From assembly GCF_014202315.1 (NCBI RefSeq), contig NZ_JACHGN010000015.1, forward strand, positions 1 to 64,000: DNA of 64,000 bases, given 5' to 3'. The DNA is from Thermocatellispora tengchongensis. GTDB lineage: Bacteria; Actinomycetota; Actinomycetes; Streptosporangiales; Streptosporangiaceae. Below are positions 38,319 through 47,803 of the stretch, piece after piece. Within the stretch, counting starts at the first letter, position 1. Each line of letters opens with the position of its first letter. Under the pieces are notes generated by a model. The model saw nothing but the letters and a program-made list of their open reading frames with translations. It did no database searches and had not been told where the DNA came from. The position numbers were made by a program, and so were the translations under genes.

Positions 38319-39136
38319 GCGAGCACCGCCCGGCCGCGCCGCAGCATCTCATCGGCCAGCACGTTGACGCTCACGCCCAGCGCGGCCACCAGCAGCACGG
38401 GCGCGGCCAGCGCCGCCGGCTGCAGCCCGGCGCCCGGCAACGCCTCGGCGATCAGCACGCCCCAGTCGGTGCCGCCGGTCCCCATCCCGAGGAACCCGGC
38501 CGCGGTGACCAGGTAGACGGCCATGACGAAGCGCAGGCCGGCGTCGGCCAGCACCGGGCCGGCGACGAGGGGAAGCAGCTCGCGTCCCAGCAGCCAGCCC
38601 AGGCTCTCGCCGCGGGCCACGGCCGCCTCGACATGGCCGCGGCTCACCATCGGCGCCGCCGCGGCGCGGATCACCCGGGCCGACAGCGGCGCGCCGGCGA
38701 CCGCGACCGCCAGGACGATCCCGGCCCGTCCCGGCAACGCGGTCAGCGCGAGCAGCAGGACGACCAGCGGCGGCAGCGCGGCGACGGCGTCGAGCGGGCG
38801 CAGCAGCGCGCCTTCCGCCCAGGCCCGGCGGGCGCCGAGCAGGGCCGCGCCCAGGCCCGCCGTGACGCCCAGCGCCGAACCCGCGAGCGCGCCGGCGGCA
38901 CTGGTCGCGAGCACCGGCAGCCCGCCGAGGAGCACCCGGGACAGCACGTCCCGTCCCAGGTGATCGGTGCCGAGCAGCCCGGCGGCGCCCGGCGGCGCGT
39001 ACGGGAGGCCGACCGGCCGGGTCGCGGTGTGCGGCGCGAGCAGCGGTCCCAGCAGGGCGGCCGCGGCCACGGCGAGCAGGACCGCCGCCGCGGCGAACGC
39101 GGGCCAGGAGCCGGCGGGGAAGCGCGACGACCTCAT
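38315..39136 (-). CDS. ABC permease (DppC/NikC type)
   Basis: A 273-residue membrane protein. LLGTDHLGRDVLSRVLLGG is the marker of DppC/NikC permeases, and the EAA-type coupling segment reads GHVEAAVARGESLGWLLGRELLP. About six helices. ATG 39136 overlaps the stop of the upstream DppB-type permease by four bases. The cargo would be a short peptide, nickel or a metal-chelator complex; the iron box upstream favours a chelator. Confidence 0.92.
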   Translation of the reverse strand: MRSSRFPAGSWPAFAAAAVLLAVAAAALLGPLLAPHTATRPVGLPYAPPGAAGLLGTDHLGRDVLSRVLLGGLPVLATSAAGALAGSALGVTAGLGAALLGARRAWAEGALLRPLDAVAALPPLVVLLLALTALPGRAGIVLAVAVAGAPLSARVIRAAAAPMVSRGHVEAAVARGESLGWLLGRELLPLVAGPVLADAGLRFVMAVYLVTAAGFLGMGTGGTDWGVLIAEALPGAGLQPAALAAPVLLVAALGVSVNVLADEMLRRGRAVLA

Positions 39137-40104
39137 CGGGGCGCCGTCCGCAGGGACGGGACCATCGCCCGGGTGCCCAGGTCGGCGAGCAGCAGCGCGA
39201 CCAGCATCGCGGCGCCGAGGATCATGGCCAGGGCCTGCACCACGGGCAGGTCGCCGGTCTGCACCGCCGTGATGAGCACCTCGCCGATCCCCGGGTAGGC
39301 GAAGACCTTCTCCACCAGGACGGCGCCGCCGACCAGGCCGACGGCGGTGGTCAGCCACACCTGGAACGCCACCGGCAGGACCGCCGGCAGGACGGCGCGG
39401 GCCAGGACCGCGCGCGGAGGGATGCCGTTGAGCCGGAGGAACTCCACATGCGGTGCGCGCAGGGCCGCAGCGGTCGCGGCCCTGATGATCCGCCCGGCGT
39501 ACCCGAGGGCGAGCAGCAGCAGGGCGGTCACGGGCAGGACCAGCACGGCCGGGGTGTCCAGCGGGTTCCCGCCGGCCGGGACCAGCGACACGGCGGGCAG
39601 CCACCTCAGGCCGGCCGCGAAGACCAGCACCAGCCCTCCGGCCAGCACGAACTCCGGGACGGACACCACCAGCAGCAGCGCCGTGGACAGGATGCGGTCG
39701 GCCGGGCGCCCCCGGAACAGCCCGGCGGTGACGCCGAGCGCCAGCGACGACGGGACCATCAGGACGACGGTGATGGCCGCCGGCAGCATCGAGTTGCCCA
39801 GGCGGGCCGACAGCATCTCGGCGACCGGCCGCCCCGTCGCCGAGGTGCCCAGGTCGCCGCGCAGGAGGCCGGCGGCCCAGTCCAGGTAGCGCGTGGCGAG
39901 CGGCCGGTCCAGGCCGAGGCCGGCGCGGACCTCGGCGACGCGCGCCGGCCCGGCCTGCCCCAGCCGCGCGGTCACCGGGTCTCCGGGCAGCAGGTCCACG
40001 CCCACGTACACGACCAGGGACAGCAGCACGAGCAGGAAGACGGCGACGATCAGCCGGTTGGCGAGCGCGCGGACCTGCCGGGCCGTGGGCGCCGGTCGTC
40101 TCAT
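39133..40104 (-). CDS. ABC permease (DppB/NikB type)
   Basis: A 323-residue permease with the DppB/NikB layout: N-terminal helix LIVAVFLLVLLSLVVYVGVDLLPGDPV, the long outer loop with GLDRPLATRYLDWAAGLLRGDLG, and VEKVFAYPGIGEVLITAV near the end. It forms the translocation pore with the DppC-type partner. The start at 40104 overlaps the solute-binding gene stop (ATGA). Confidence 0.92.
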   Translation of the reverse strand: MRRPAPTARQVRALANRLIVAVFLLVLLSLVVYVGVDLLPGDPVTARLGQAGPARVAEVRAGLGLDRPLATRYLDWAAGLLRGDLGTSATGRPVAEMLSARLGNSMLPAAITVVLMVPSSLALGVTAGLFRGRPADRILSTALLLVVSVPEFVLAGGLVLVFAAGLRWLPAVSLVPAGGNPLDTPAVLVLPVTALLLLALGYAGRIIRAATAAALRAPHVEFLRLNGIPPRAVLARAVLPAVLPVAFQVWLTTAVGLVGGAVLVEKVFAYPGIGEVLITAVQTGDLPVVQALAMILGAAMLVALLLADLGTRAMVPSLRTAPR

Positions 40105-41678
40105 GCCGCGAAGCCCGCCTTGCCGAGGTAGGGGTACTTCGCCGAGTCGCGGGCCTCGATGCCGGTGACGTCCGCGCGGGTCAGGCTCAGCGTGTCGCCG
40201 AGCCCCCACACGATCCAGTTGCCCCGTTCGGTCATGACGCGCTGGGCGGCCCGCCACGCCTGCTCGCGCCGCCGCGGGTCGGTGGTGGACACCGCGGTCG
40301 CCGTCTGCCGCTCCAACTCCGGGTCGGCGAACGCGAGCGAGGGGTAGGCGGCCGAGCGGGTGAAGATCACGCTCAGCGGGTGCGGGCCGAGCGGGAGGAC
40401 GACCGCGTCGGCCCCGGCCAGTCCGTCGGGGTCGAAGTACGCGGCCGGCGGGACGATCTGCGGCCGGGCGTCCAGCCCGAGCGCGCGCAGTTGCTCGGCG
40501 AACAGCTCGGTGGAGGCGTTGAGCCCGGTCTCGTAGTCGGCGCTGCGGATGGTGACGCGGGCCCCTTCGGCGCCGGCCGCCTTGATCAGCTCGCGGGCCC
40601 TGGCGACGTCGCGGGTGAGGACGGGGACGTCGGAGGCGAAGTACTGGGCCCCGTGGCCGTACAGGTCGTTGGCGGGGCCGCCGTACCCGAGGAACACCGC
40701 GTCGACCAGGGCTTGCCGGTCCACGGCCAGCCGCAGCGCCATGCGCACGCCGGGGTCGGACATCGGCGCGCGGGTGGTGTTGAGCACGAAGCCGTAGCCG
40801 GTACGGCGGCGCTCCCCGGCGGAGCGGATCTCCAGTCCGGCCGCGCCCGCCCCGGCCTTGGCGAGCGCGTACGGGATGTCGGAGGCGTAGTCGGCCTGCC
40901 CGTCGCGTACAGCGTTCACTCTGGCCTGCGGGTCGTCGATGCTGAGCACCACCAGTTCGTCGGCGGGCGGGGCGCCGCCCCAGTGCCGCTCGTAGCGGGT
41001 CAGCCGGGCCTCCCGGCCCGCCTCGAACGCGGTGACCCTGAAGGCGCCGGTGCCGGCCAACTCACCGGGACGGAACGACTTCGTGCCCTCCTTGATCACC
41101 GGCAGCCCGGCGCCCGCGAGCAGCGTGGCGGGGTCGCCGACCGGCCGCAGCGTGGGCACCCGCAGCGTCCGCTCGCCGGTCACCGACACCTTCGCGACGT
41201 CCAGATAGGCGGTCAGCTCGGCGGCGGCGCCGCTGGTGGGCGCGGTCAGCGCCGCCAGGGTGTAGGCGACGTCCGCCGCCCGCAACGGCGAGCCGTCGTG
41301 CCAGGTCACCCCTTCCCTCAGCGTCAGGACGAACGAGCGGGCGTCGGCGGCCGGCTCCGCGCCGACGGCCAGCGCGGGCGCCGCCGCGCCGTCGGTGACG
41401 GTGAACAGCCGGTCGAACACCACCATGGAGCGGACGAGGTCGGCCGGGCTGTAGGCGGCCAGCGGATCGAGGGTCTCGCTCGCGCCGCCTCCGGCGAAGG
41501 CCAGGCGCAGCGTCCCGCCGCGCCGCGCCGGAGCCGTGCCGCCACCGCGAACCGGGCCGGGCGACGCGCCCGCCGGCCCGCCGGGCGGCGAGCCGCACGC
41601 CGCCAGCAGGCAACCCCCGGCCGACAGCCCGGCGGTGATCCCGGCCAGACGCAACAGCTCGCGCCGCGAGACGGACAT
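40101..41678 (-). CDS. ABC solute-binding lipoprotein (SBP_bac_5 family)
   Basis: A 525-residue binding protein of the DppA/NikA/OppA family. The leader has SRRELLR, which fits a twin-arginine motif, and ends at the lipobox LAAC (Cys28), so it may be a Tat-exported lipoprotein. Family segments include YTLAALTAPTSG, GTGAFRVTAFEAGREARLTRYERHWGG and ARELIKAAGAEGARVTIRS. It is the first gene of the import operon and lies just beside an iron-box-like dyad, so metal-chelator uptake is more likely than plain peptide uptake, though this is inference. Confidence 0.9.
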   Translation of the reverse strand: MSVSRRELLRLAGITAGLSAGGCLLAACGSPPGGPAGASPGPVRGGGTAPARRGGTLRLAFAGGGASETLDPLAAYSPADLVRSMVVFDRLFTVTDGAAAPALAVGAEPAADARSFVLTLREGVTWHDGSPLRAADVAYTLAALTAPTSGAAAELTAYLDVAKVSVTGERTLRVPTLRPVGDPATLLAGAGLPVIKEGTKSFRPGELAGTGAFRVTAFEAGREARLTRYERHWGGAPPADELVVLSIDDPQARVNAVRDGQADYASDIPYALAKAGAGAAGLEIRSAGERRRTGYGFVLNTTRAPMSDPGVRMALRLAVDRQALVDAVFLGYGGPANDLYGHGAQYFASDVPVLTRDVARARELIKAAGAEGARVTIRSADYETGLNASTELFAEQLRALGLDARPQIVPPAAYFDPDGLAGADAVVLPLGPHPLSVIFTRSAAYPSLAFADPELERQTATAVSTTDPRRREQAWRAAQRVMTERGNWIVWGLGDTLSLTRADVTGIEARDSAKYPYLGKAGFAA

Positions 41679-41710
41679 CGGCCGCCCCTTCCCTTGTTAA
41701 CGCTGTACGC

Positions 41711-41735
41711 ATAGTATTAGGGTCCCCTAAGCTAG
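41711..41735. promoter_or_regulatory. iron-box-like dyad between two transporter operons
   Basis: TTAGGG TC CCCTAA (41717-41730) is a perfect 6-bp inverted repeat; extended to 41735 it matches 13 of 19 positions of the DtxR/IdeR/DmdR consensus that begins TTAGGTTAG. A leftward -10, TACTAT (complement of 41711-41716), abuts it. A metal-loaded repressor here could silence both the importer operon and the divergent ABC pair. Confidence 0.6.
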
Positions 41736-41820
41736 GCGAAAAGGATAATCGTCGTCAACTCGGGGCGATGCGTACGCCAGTTCGCCGCATCCCCCGGCAC
41801 GGCCGGACAAGGAGTCAGTG

Positions 41821-43686
41821 ATGTCGGCCACGATCTCGTCAACCTCCACCGCGGAGAAGCGGGAGCCCGCCCCACCCGAAGGACCGCCGGTCACCGGCCC
41901 GAGCCCCGGACGGGCGCTGATCGGCGTGATGGAGCCGGTCCACGGCCGGCTGCTCACCTCGATCGCGGTCGCGGCCACGGCCGCGGTCCTGGGCGTCGCC
42001 GGGTTCGCACTGGTCGCGCTGGCGCTGCGGGAGCTGCTGGAGCCCGTCCCGGACCCGGCCACGGTCTTCCGGCTGCTGGGCGGGGCCCTGGCCGGGCTGC
42101 TGGCCAGGTTCGGGCTGCGGGCGCTGTCGTTCCACCTGTCCCACCTGGCCTCCTTCGAGCTGGAGGTGGAGCTGCGCACCCGGCTGGCCGAGCATCTGGC
42201 CCGCATCCCGCTCGGCGAGGCGCAGCGGCTCGGCTCGGGAGCCGTCAAGAAGGTGGTCCAGGACGATGTGCGCGCGCTGCACATCGCCGTCGCCGACTCG
42301 GTGCCGCTGGCCGGGTTCACCCTCGCCCAACCGGTGGCCGCGCTGGTCGCCCTCGGGCTGCTGGACTGGCGGCTGCTGCTCGCCGTGCTGGCCCTCGGGC
42401 CGATCGTGATGATCGGCATGCGGCTGGCGACGCGGGACTACGCCGACACCCGCCGCGCCTACGACGAGGCCAACGAGGCGATCAACGCGGCGGTGGTGGA
42501 GTTCGTGCAGGGCATGCCGGTGGTGCGCACCTTCGACGACGGCACGTCCTCATTCCGCCGGTTCGCCACCCGGGTGCACGCCTTCACCAGGGCGACCGCC
42601 GCATGGCAGGAGAGCAGCCGGTCCTCGATGATCTTCTCCCGGGCGATGATGGCCCCGCTGCCCGCCCTGGTGATCATCCTGGCGGCCGGCGTCTGGCTGA
42701 CCGCGTCCGGCTCGATGTCGCCGGCGACGCTCGTCGTGGCGCTGGTCATCGGCACCCTGCCGATCGAGTCGATCATGCCGTTGATGTGGCTGGCCCATCA
42801 CATCAACGAGTCCAAGGCGGGGGCCGCCCGGATCTCCGCGCTGCTGGCCATCCCGCCCCTGCCCGAGCCCGAGCGGCCCGAGCAGCCCGCCGACGGGTCG
42901 ATCCGGTTCCGCGACGTCCGCTTCTCCTACGGCCCCGACGGAGCGGGCCGCCCGGCGCTGGACGGCGTGGACCTGGACATCCCCTCCGGAACGGTGTGCG
43001 CGCTGGTCGGGCCGTCCGGGTCGGGCAAGTCCACCGTGGCGCGGCTGATCCCCCGATTCTGGGACGTCACCGGCGGGGAGATCCTGGTCGGCGGCGTGGA
43101 CGTGCGGCGGATCCCCGCCGAGGTGCTGCTGCGGCACGTCTCGATGGTCTTCCAGGACCCGTTCCTGCTGGAGGACACCATCGCCGCCAACATCCGGCTC
43201 GCCCGCCCCGAGGCGAGCGACGCCGAGGTGGAGGCGGCCGCTCGGGCGGCGCAGGCGCACGACTTCATCGTCTCGGAACTGCCGCACGGCTACCAGACGC
43301 GCGTGGGCGAGCGCGGCGCCCGGCTGTCGGGAGGGCAGCGCCAGCGGATCACCATCGCCCGCGCCATGCTCGCCGAGGCGCCGATCGTCATCCTGGACGA
43401 GGCGACCGCGTTCGCCGACCCGGAGAACGAGGCCGCCATCCAGGACGCCATCGCCGAGCTCACCCGGGGCCGCACCGTGGTGGTGATCGCGCACCGGCTG
43501 TCCACCGTGGCAGACGCCGACCAGATCGTCGTCCTGGACTCCGGCCGCGTGGCCGAACGCGGCACCCACCGGCAGTTGCTCGACGCCGGCGGCAGGTACG
43601 CGCGGCTGTGGGCGCACCATCAGCGCGCCCGGACCTGGGCGCTGGGCTCGGCCGCCCGCGCGGAAGACCCGGCGGTGACGCGATGA
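41821..43686 (+). CDS. ABC transporter, fused membrane and ATPase domains (IrtA/YbtP-like)
   Basis: A 621-residue half-transporter. Six helices fill about 40-330, followed by an ATPase domain with Walker A at 397-405, LSGGQRQRITIA and VILDEATAFADPENE. The last wording is typical of siderophore transporters of the IrtAB/YbtPQ group, which have an exporter fold but import ferric siderophores. The siderophore-interaction (FAD) domain of mycobacterial IrtA is absent. ATG 41821 has AAGGAG 6 nt upstream. The stop overlaps the partner gene (ATGA), and the iron-box-like dyad lies upstream. Confidence 0.88.
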   Translation: MSATISSTSTAEKREPAPPEGPPVTGPSPGRALIGVMEPVHGRLLTSIAVAATAAVLGVAGFALVALALRELLEPVPDPATVFRLLGGALAGLLARFGLRALSFHLSHLASFELEVELRTRLAEHLARIPLGEAQRLGSGAVKKVVQDDVRALHIAVADSVPLAGFTLAQPVAALVALGLLDWRLLLAVLALGPIVMIGMRLATRDYADTRRAYDEANEAINAAVVEFVQGMPVVRTFDDGTSSFRRFATRVHAFTRATAAWQESSRSSMIFSRAMMAPLPALVIILAAGVWLTASGSMSPATLVVALVIGTLPIESIMPLMWLAHHINESKAGAARISALLAIPPLPEPERPEQPADGSIRFRDVRFSYGPDGAGRPALDGVDLDIPSGTVCALVGPSGSGKSTVARLIPRFWDVTGGEILVGGVDVRRIPAEVLLRHVSMVFQDPFLLEDTIAANIRLARPEASDAEVEAAARAAQAHDFIVSELPHGYQTRVGERGARLSGGQRQRITIARAMLAEAPIVILDEATAFADPENEAAIQDAIAELTRGRTVVVIAHRLSTVADADQIVVLDSGRVAERGTHRQLLDAGGRYARLWAHHQRARTWALGSAARAEDPAVTR

Positions 43687-45428
43687 GAAGAATCCTGCGC
43701 CTGATGATGCTCGCCGCGGGGAGTTACCGCCGCGAATACGTGCGGTGCCTGCAGTCCTCGCTGGCGGCCTCGGTCGTCCAGGCCGCCGCGTACGCGACGC
43801 TGATCCCGCTGCTGTACGAGCTGACCCGCCCCCAGGTGGACGAGGCGGCGGCATGGGGCTGGTTCGGCGCGTTCGCGGCCTGCTACGTGGCCGAGACCGT
43901 GCTGCGCCTGTACGAGCTGCGCTTCCAGTACTCCAAGTGGGCCGACGTGCTCGCCGAGGCCCGGCTGCGGCTCGGAGAGAAGCTGCGCACCATGCCGCAG
44001 CCCGAGCTGGAACGGCGTGCCGCCGGAGACCTGAGCACCGTGGTGGGGGGCAACGTCGCCAACGCCACGACGGGCGTGTCCACCCTCGGCCTGCTGTTCA
44101 CGCAACTGGTCACGGTGCCCGCCGTGCTCGGCGTGATCATCGCGGTGGTGGACTGGCGGCTCGGGCTGGTCCTGGCCGTGTCCGTCCCGTTCGCGGTGTT
44201 CTTCGTCCGCCGGATCCAGCGCCTTTCCGGCAGCGGCTTCCGCGGGATCGACGCCGCCGACGCCCGCGCCGCGGACCGCATCGTGGAGTACGTCCAGGGG
44301 CTGCCGCTGCTGAAGGCCACCGGCCAGGTGGGCCGGCAGTCGCGCCGGCTGGCCGACGCGCTGCACGCGCAGGGCGAGGCGATGACCTCGATGCAGAAGC
44401 GGGTGACCTGGCCGGGGCTGCTGGCCTCCAGCGTGGTGCAACTGTGCCTGGTGGCCATGGTGGCGGTGGGCGCGGCGCTGGTGCTCGGCCTCGACCTGTC
44501 CCCGGCCCTGCTGCTGGCGGTCGCGGCGGGGGCGGTGCGCTTCGCCGAGCCGCTGGCCACCGCCTCGGCGATGTCGCAGGTGTTCGAGTTGACCGACGCG
44601 GCGCTGGAACGCGTGGGCGACGTGCTCGCCTGCCGCCCGCTGCCCGTCGGCGCGCCCGAGGCCCGGATCGGCCGTTTCGACCTGGCCTTCGAGGAGGTCT
44701 CCTTCTCCTACGACGAGACGCCCGTGCTGCGCGGGGTGTCGTTCACCGCGCCCGAGCGCAGCCTGACCGCTCTGGTCGGCCCGTCCGGATCGGGCAAGAC
44801 CACGATCACCCGGCTCCTCACCCGCTACGCCGACCCCGCCTCGGGGACCGTCCGGATCGGCGGGCTGGACCTGCGCGACCTGGACCCCGCCGAGATCTAC
44901 CGGCACGTCTCGGTGGTGTTCCAGGACGTCTACCTGTTCGACGACACCATTCGCGCCAACATCGCCATGGCCCGTCCGGACGCGACCGACGAGGAGGTGG
45001 AGGCGGCGGCGCGCGCGGCCAACGTCCACGAGTTCGTCTCGCGCCTGCCGGACGGCTACGACACCCGGGTCGGCGAGATCGGCGGAGCGCTGTCCGGCGG
45101 CGAGCGCCAGCGCATCTCCATCGCCCGCGCGATCCTCAAGGACGCCCCCATCGTGCTGCTGGACGAGCCGACCGCGGCCCTGGACACCGAGAGCGAGGTC
45201 GCCGTCCAGAACGCCATCGACGCGCTGGTCGCGGACAAGACCGTGCTGGTCATCGCGCATCGCCTGACCACGGTGGCCGGCGCGGACCAGATCCTGGTCC
45301 TGGAGGACGGCCGGATCACCGAACGCGGCACGCACGCGGAGCTGATCGCGGCGGGCGGCCGGTACGCCACGATGTGGGCCGCCCAGACCCGCGCGCGGCA
45401 CTGGCGCGTCCCGTCCACCGCCACCTGA
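43683..45428 (+). CDS. ABC transporter, fused membrane and ATPase domains (IrtB/YbtQ-like)
   Basis: A 581-residue partner of the previous protein. Six helices (about 20-300) precede an ATPase with Walker A near residue 366, LSGGERQRISIARA and VLLDEPTAALDTES. The pair would form a heterodimer. With an iron-box-like dyad upstream and a solute-binding system divergent, a role in metallophore traffic is likely; direction (import or export) cannot be decided from sequence alone. Confidence 0.88.
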   Translation: MRRILRLMMLAAGSYRREYVRCLQSSLAASVVQAAAYATLIPLLYELTRPQVDEAAAWGWFGAFAACYVAETVLRLYELRFQYSKWADVLAEARLRLGEKLRTMPQPELERRAAGDLSTVVGGNVANATTGVSTLGLLFTQLVTVPAVLGVIIAVVDWRLGLVLAVSVPFAVFFVRRIQRLSGSGFRGIDAADARAADRIVEYVQGLPLLKATGQVGRQSRRLADALHAQGEAMTSMQKRVTWPGLLASSVVQLCLVAMVAVGAALVLGLDLSPALLLAVAAGAVRFAEPLATASAMSQVFELTDAALERVGDVLACRPLPVGAPEARIGRFDLAFEEVSFSYDETPVLRGVSFTAPERSLTALVGPSGSGKTTITRLLTRYADPASGTVRIGGLDLRDLDPAEIYRHVSVVFQDVYLFDDTIRANIAMARPDATDEEVEAAARAANVHEFVSRLPDGYDTRVGEIGGALSGGERQRISIARAILKDAPIVLLDEPTAALDTESEVAVQNAIDALVADKTVLVIAHRLTTVAGADQILVLEDGRITERGTHAELIAAGGRYATMWAAQTRARHWRVPSTAT

Positions 45429-45468
45429 CAGGACCGATAGGGTCGCCGGAGGAGGAGCAACACCGGCC

Positions 45469-46155
45469 ATGAAGGACCCCGCCATCGTCACCCGCCGACC
45501 GCGCCGCCGGCTCACCGCGCGAATGATCGTCGAGCACGCCATGCGGCTGGTGCGCGACGACGGCCTCCAGGCGGTGACGATGCGGCGCCTGGCGGACGAG
45601 CTCGGCACCGCGCCGATGTCGCTGTACCGCCACATCCCCGACCGCCAGGCGCTGATGGTGGCCATGCTGGACCAGGTCGCCCGCGACATCCGGTTCCCAC
45701 CGCCCGCGGGCGACCCGAGGGCCGAGATCACCGCCGTGCTCACCGCCATCCACGACGCCCTGCGCCGCGACTCCTGGGCGATCGGCCTGATCGTCACCGA
45801 CAAGCTCGCCGGTCCCTCGATCATCCCCGCCCTGGAGCGGCTGTTCGCCGCGTTGCGCCGTGCCGGCCTCACCCTGCGCGACACCCGCGTCGCGTTCGCG
45901 CTGCTGTGGCACTACACCGTCGGCGAGCTGCTGGACACCCACCTCGACATCCCCGACGACACCTACGCCCGCCGGATGGTCCACGACGTGGACCCCGAGA
46001 GCTACCCCACCCTCGCCGCCATCGCGCAGGCCGCGCCCGGCGGCCCGCCCGGCGACTGGTTCGCCGAGAACCTCCAGCGCCTCCTCGACGGGCTGCTGCC
46101 GCGGTCCCCCGCCGCCGATCGCCCGGCGGCCCCGGGCGAGGTGACGGCTCGGTGA
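45469..46155 (+). CDS. TetR-family regulator with TetR_C-type domain
   Basis: A 228-residue regulator with HTH LQAVTMRRLADELGTAPMSLYRHIPDRQALM, the wording of the TetR(B)-like subgroup, followed by a ligand domain containing LLWHYTVGELLD. It starts 40 bp after the ABC pair and may be co-transcribed. Its target is not evident; the same operon or a distant gene are both possible. Its stop lies in the left arm of a dyad shared with the converging TPP-enzyme gene. Confidence 0.88.
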   Translation: MKDPAIVTRRPRRRLTARMIVEHAMRLVRDDGLQAVTMRRLADELGTAPMSLYRHIPDRQALMVAMLDQVARDIRFPPPAGDPRAEITAVLTAIHDALRRDSWAIGLIVTDKLAGPSIIPALERLFAALRRAGLTLRDTRVAFALLWHYTVGELLDTHLDIPDDTYARRMVHDVDPESYPTLAAIAQAAPGGPPGDWFAENLQRLLDGLLPRSPAADRPAAPGEVTAR

Positions 46156-46170
46156 CGGCCGGCGGTCACC
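46151..46170. terminator. shared 3' dyad of converging genes
   Basis: GGTGAC (46151-46156) and GTCACC (46165-46170) form a 6-bp inverted repeat with an 8-nt loop. The TetR stop (46153-46155) and the TPP-enzyme stop (46166-46168) lie in opposite arms, as in the dyad at 2681-2696. Confidence 0.45.
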
Positions 46171-47803
46171 GGGTGATGGGCGACAGGGCCGACATGTCGA
46201 TCTCCAGCAGGGTGGGCCCGCCCCGCCGCACGGCGGCGGCGAACTCCGGCTCGAAGGCCGCGGCGGAGGTCACGCGGCTCGACGGCACGCCGAAGGCGGC
46301 CGCCAGGGCGGCGAAGTCCGGCGTCGCCAGGTCCACGTCATGGGCGGGACCCCCGTAGGAGTCGCGGATGATCTCGCGCAGCACGCCGTACCCTCCGTCG
46401 TTGAACAGGCACACGATCACGTGCGCGCCCTCCTGGACGGCGGCGGCCAGCTCGCCGGCGCTGAGCATGAAGCCGCCGTCGCCCTGGATCAGCACGGCCG
46501 GGCGGCCGGCGCCCACGGCGGCGCCGATCGCGAGCGGCAGGCCGGGGCCGATGCCGGCCGCGGCGGGGCGCATCGAGGTGCGCGGGGCGAGGATCGGCAG
46601 CACCCGGTCGCCCCAGACGTAGGCGGGCACGGTCGCGTCGCGCACCACGACGCCGTCGCGCGGGAGGTGGCGGCGGATGGCGGCGCAGATCGCCTCGTGG
46701 TCCGGCCCCATCTCGGCGCCGACCGCCGCCCGTGCCTCCGCCAGGGCCGCGCGGCCCTCCGCCAGGTACGCGGCCCGGTGCGCCGGCTCCGGGGCGCCGG
46801 CCGGGAGGTGGGCCCGGATCTGGGTCAGGCCGAGCGCGGCGTCCCCGACCAGAGGGAGGCTCGCCGGGTAGCTGCGGCCGATCACCGACGGGTCGGCGTC
46901 CAGGTGGATCAGGTTCTCCGGCAGGCGCAGCCGCCAGGAGTCGGTCGGATACATCTGGAACCGGGTGCCGACGGCCAGCAGCAGGTCCGCCGACTCCACG
47001 TAGTCCCGCAACGGGGCCACGGCCGGGTAGCAGCCCAGGCACAGCGGATGGTCCTCCGGCAGGGCGCCGCGGCCCTCGCGGGAGGTCACGACGGGCACGC
47101 GGGCGGTCTCGGCCAGCGCGGCCAGCGCCGGGGCCGCGCCCGACGAGGGCACGCCTCCCCCGGCCCAGATCAGGGGCCGGCGGGCCTCGGCGAGCAGCCG
47201 GGCCGCCTCGGCCGCGCCCTTCTCGTCCACGGGGTCGCGCGGCACGGACGGGGCCACGGGGTGTACGGCCGGGGCGGGCGCGCGCTGCAGGTCGATGGGG
47301 ATCTCCAGCGCCGCGGGCGCCGGACGGCCGGTGAGCACCTCCCTGGCCAGCCTGAGCACGTCCTCCGCCAGGTCGCCCGCGCGGCGTGCGGTGATCACGG
47401 CCCGGCAGGCCGTGCGCAGCATGTCGTGCTGGCGCTCGGCCTCGTGGATGTAGCCCCGGCCCCGGCCGAGGTACGCGGTCTCCACCTGCCCGGTGATCAA
47501 CAGCACCCGGGAGGATGCGAACGCGGCCTCGTACAGCCCGCCCATGGCGTTGGCGGTGCCGGGCCCGGTGCTGACCAGGGCGACGCCCAGCTCGCCGGTG
47601 GCGCGGGCGTAGCCGTCGGCGGCGTGCACCGCGGCCTGCTCGTGCCGCATGCCGACGATGCGGACGGCTCCCCCGGCGCGCAGCGCGCGCAGGATCGGCA
47701 GGTTGTGGATGCTGGCGATGGCGAACACGTGCCGTACGCCGAGGGCCGCCAGGGCCGCGGCGACCTGGCCGGCCCCGGTCGCGGCGGGACTGTCCGGCGT
47801 CAT
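46166..47803 (-). CDS. thiamine-diphosphate-dependent decarboxylase-like enzyme
   Basis: A 545-residue enzyme of the acetolactate synthase/benzoylformate decarboxylase superfamily. The N-terminal domain has the cofactor-activating Glu (MRHEQAAVHAADGYARATG); the C-terminal domain has the ThDP/Mg motif from GDGGFMLSAGEL to NDGGYG. The start IASIHNLPILRAL is typical of family members that are not true acetolactate synthases. It would decarboxylate a 2-oxo acid to an aldehyde (or ligate it). The aldehyde dehydrogenase gene just upstream (ATGA overlap) fits removal of that aldehyde. It is the last gene of a nine-gene operon. Confidence 0.88.
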   Translation of the reverse strand: MTPDSPAATGAGQVAAALAALGVRHVFAIASIHNLPILRALRAGGAVRIVGMRHEQAAVHAADGYARATGELGVALVSTGPGTANAMGGLYEAAFASSRVLLITGQVETAYLGRGRGYIHEAERQHDMLRTACRAVITARRAGDLAEDVLRLAREVLTGRPAPAALEIPIDLQRAPAPAVHPVAPSVPRDPVDEKGAAEAARLLAEARRPLIWAGGGVPSSGAAPALAALAETARVPVVTSREGRGALPEDHPLCLGCYPAVAPLRDYVESADLLLAVGTRFQMYPTDSWRLRLPENLIHLDADPSVIGRSYPASLPLVGDAALGLTQIRAHLPAGAPEPAHRAAYLAEGRAALAEARAAVGAEMGPDHEAICAAIRRHLPRDGVVVRDATVPAYVWGDRVLPILAPRTSMRPAAAGIGPGLPLAIGAAVGAGRPAVLIQGDGGFMLSAGELAAAVQEGAHVIVCLFNDGGYGVLREIIRDSYGGPAHDVDLATPDFAALAAAFGVPSSRVTSAAAFEPEFAAAVRRGGPTLLEIDMSALSPITR

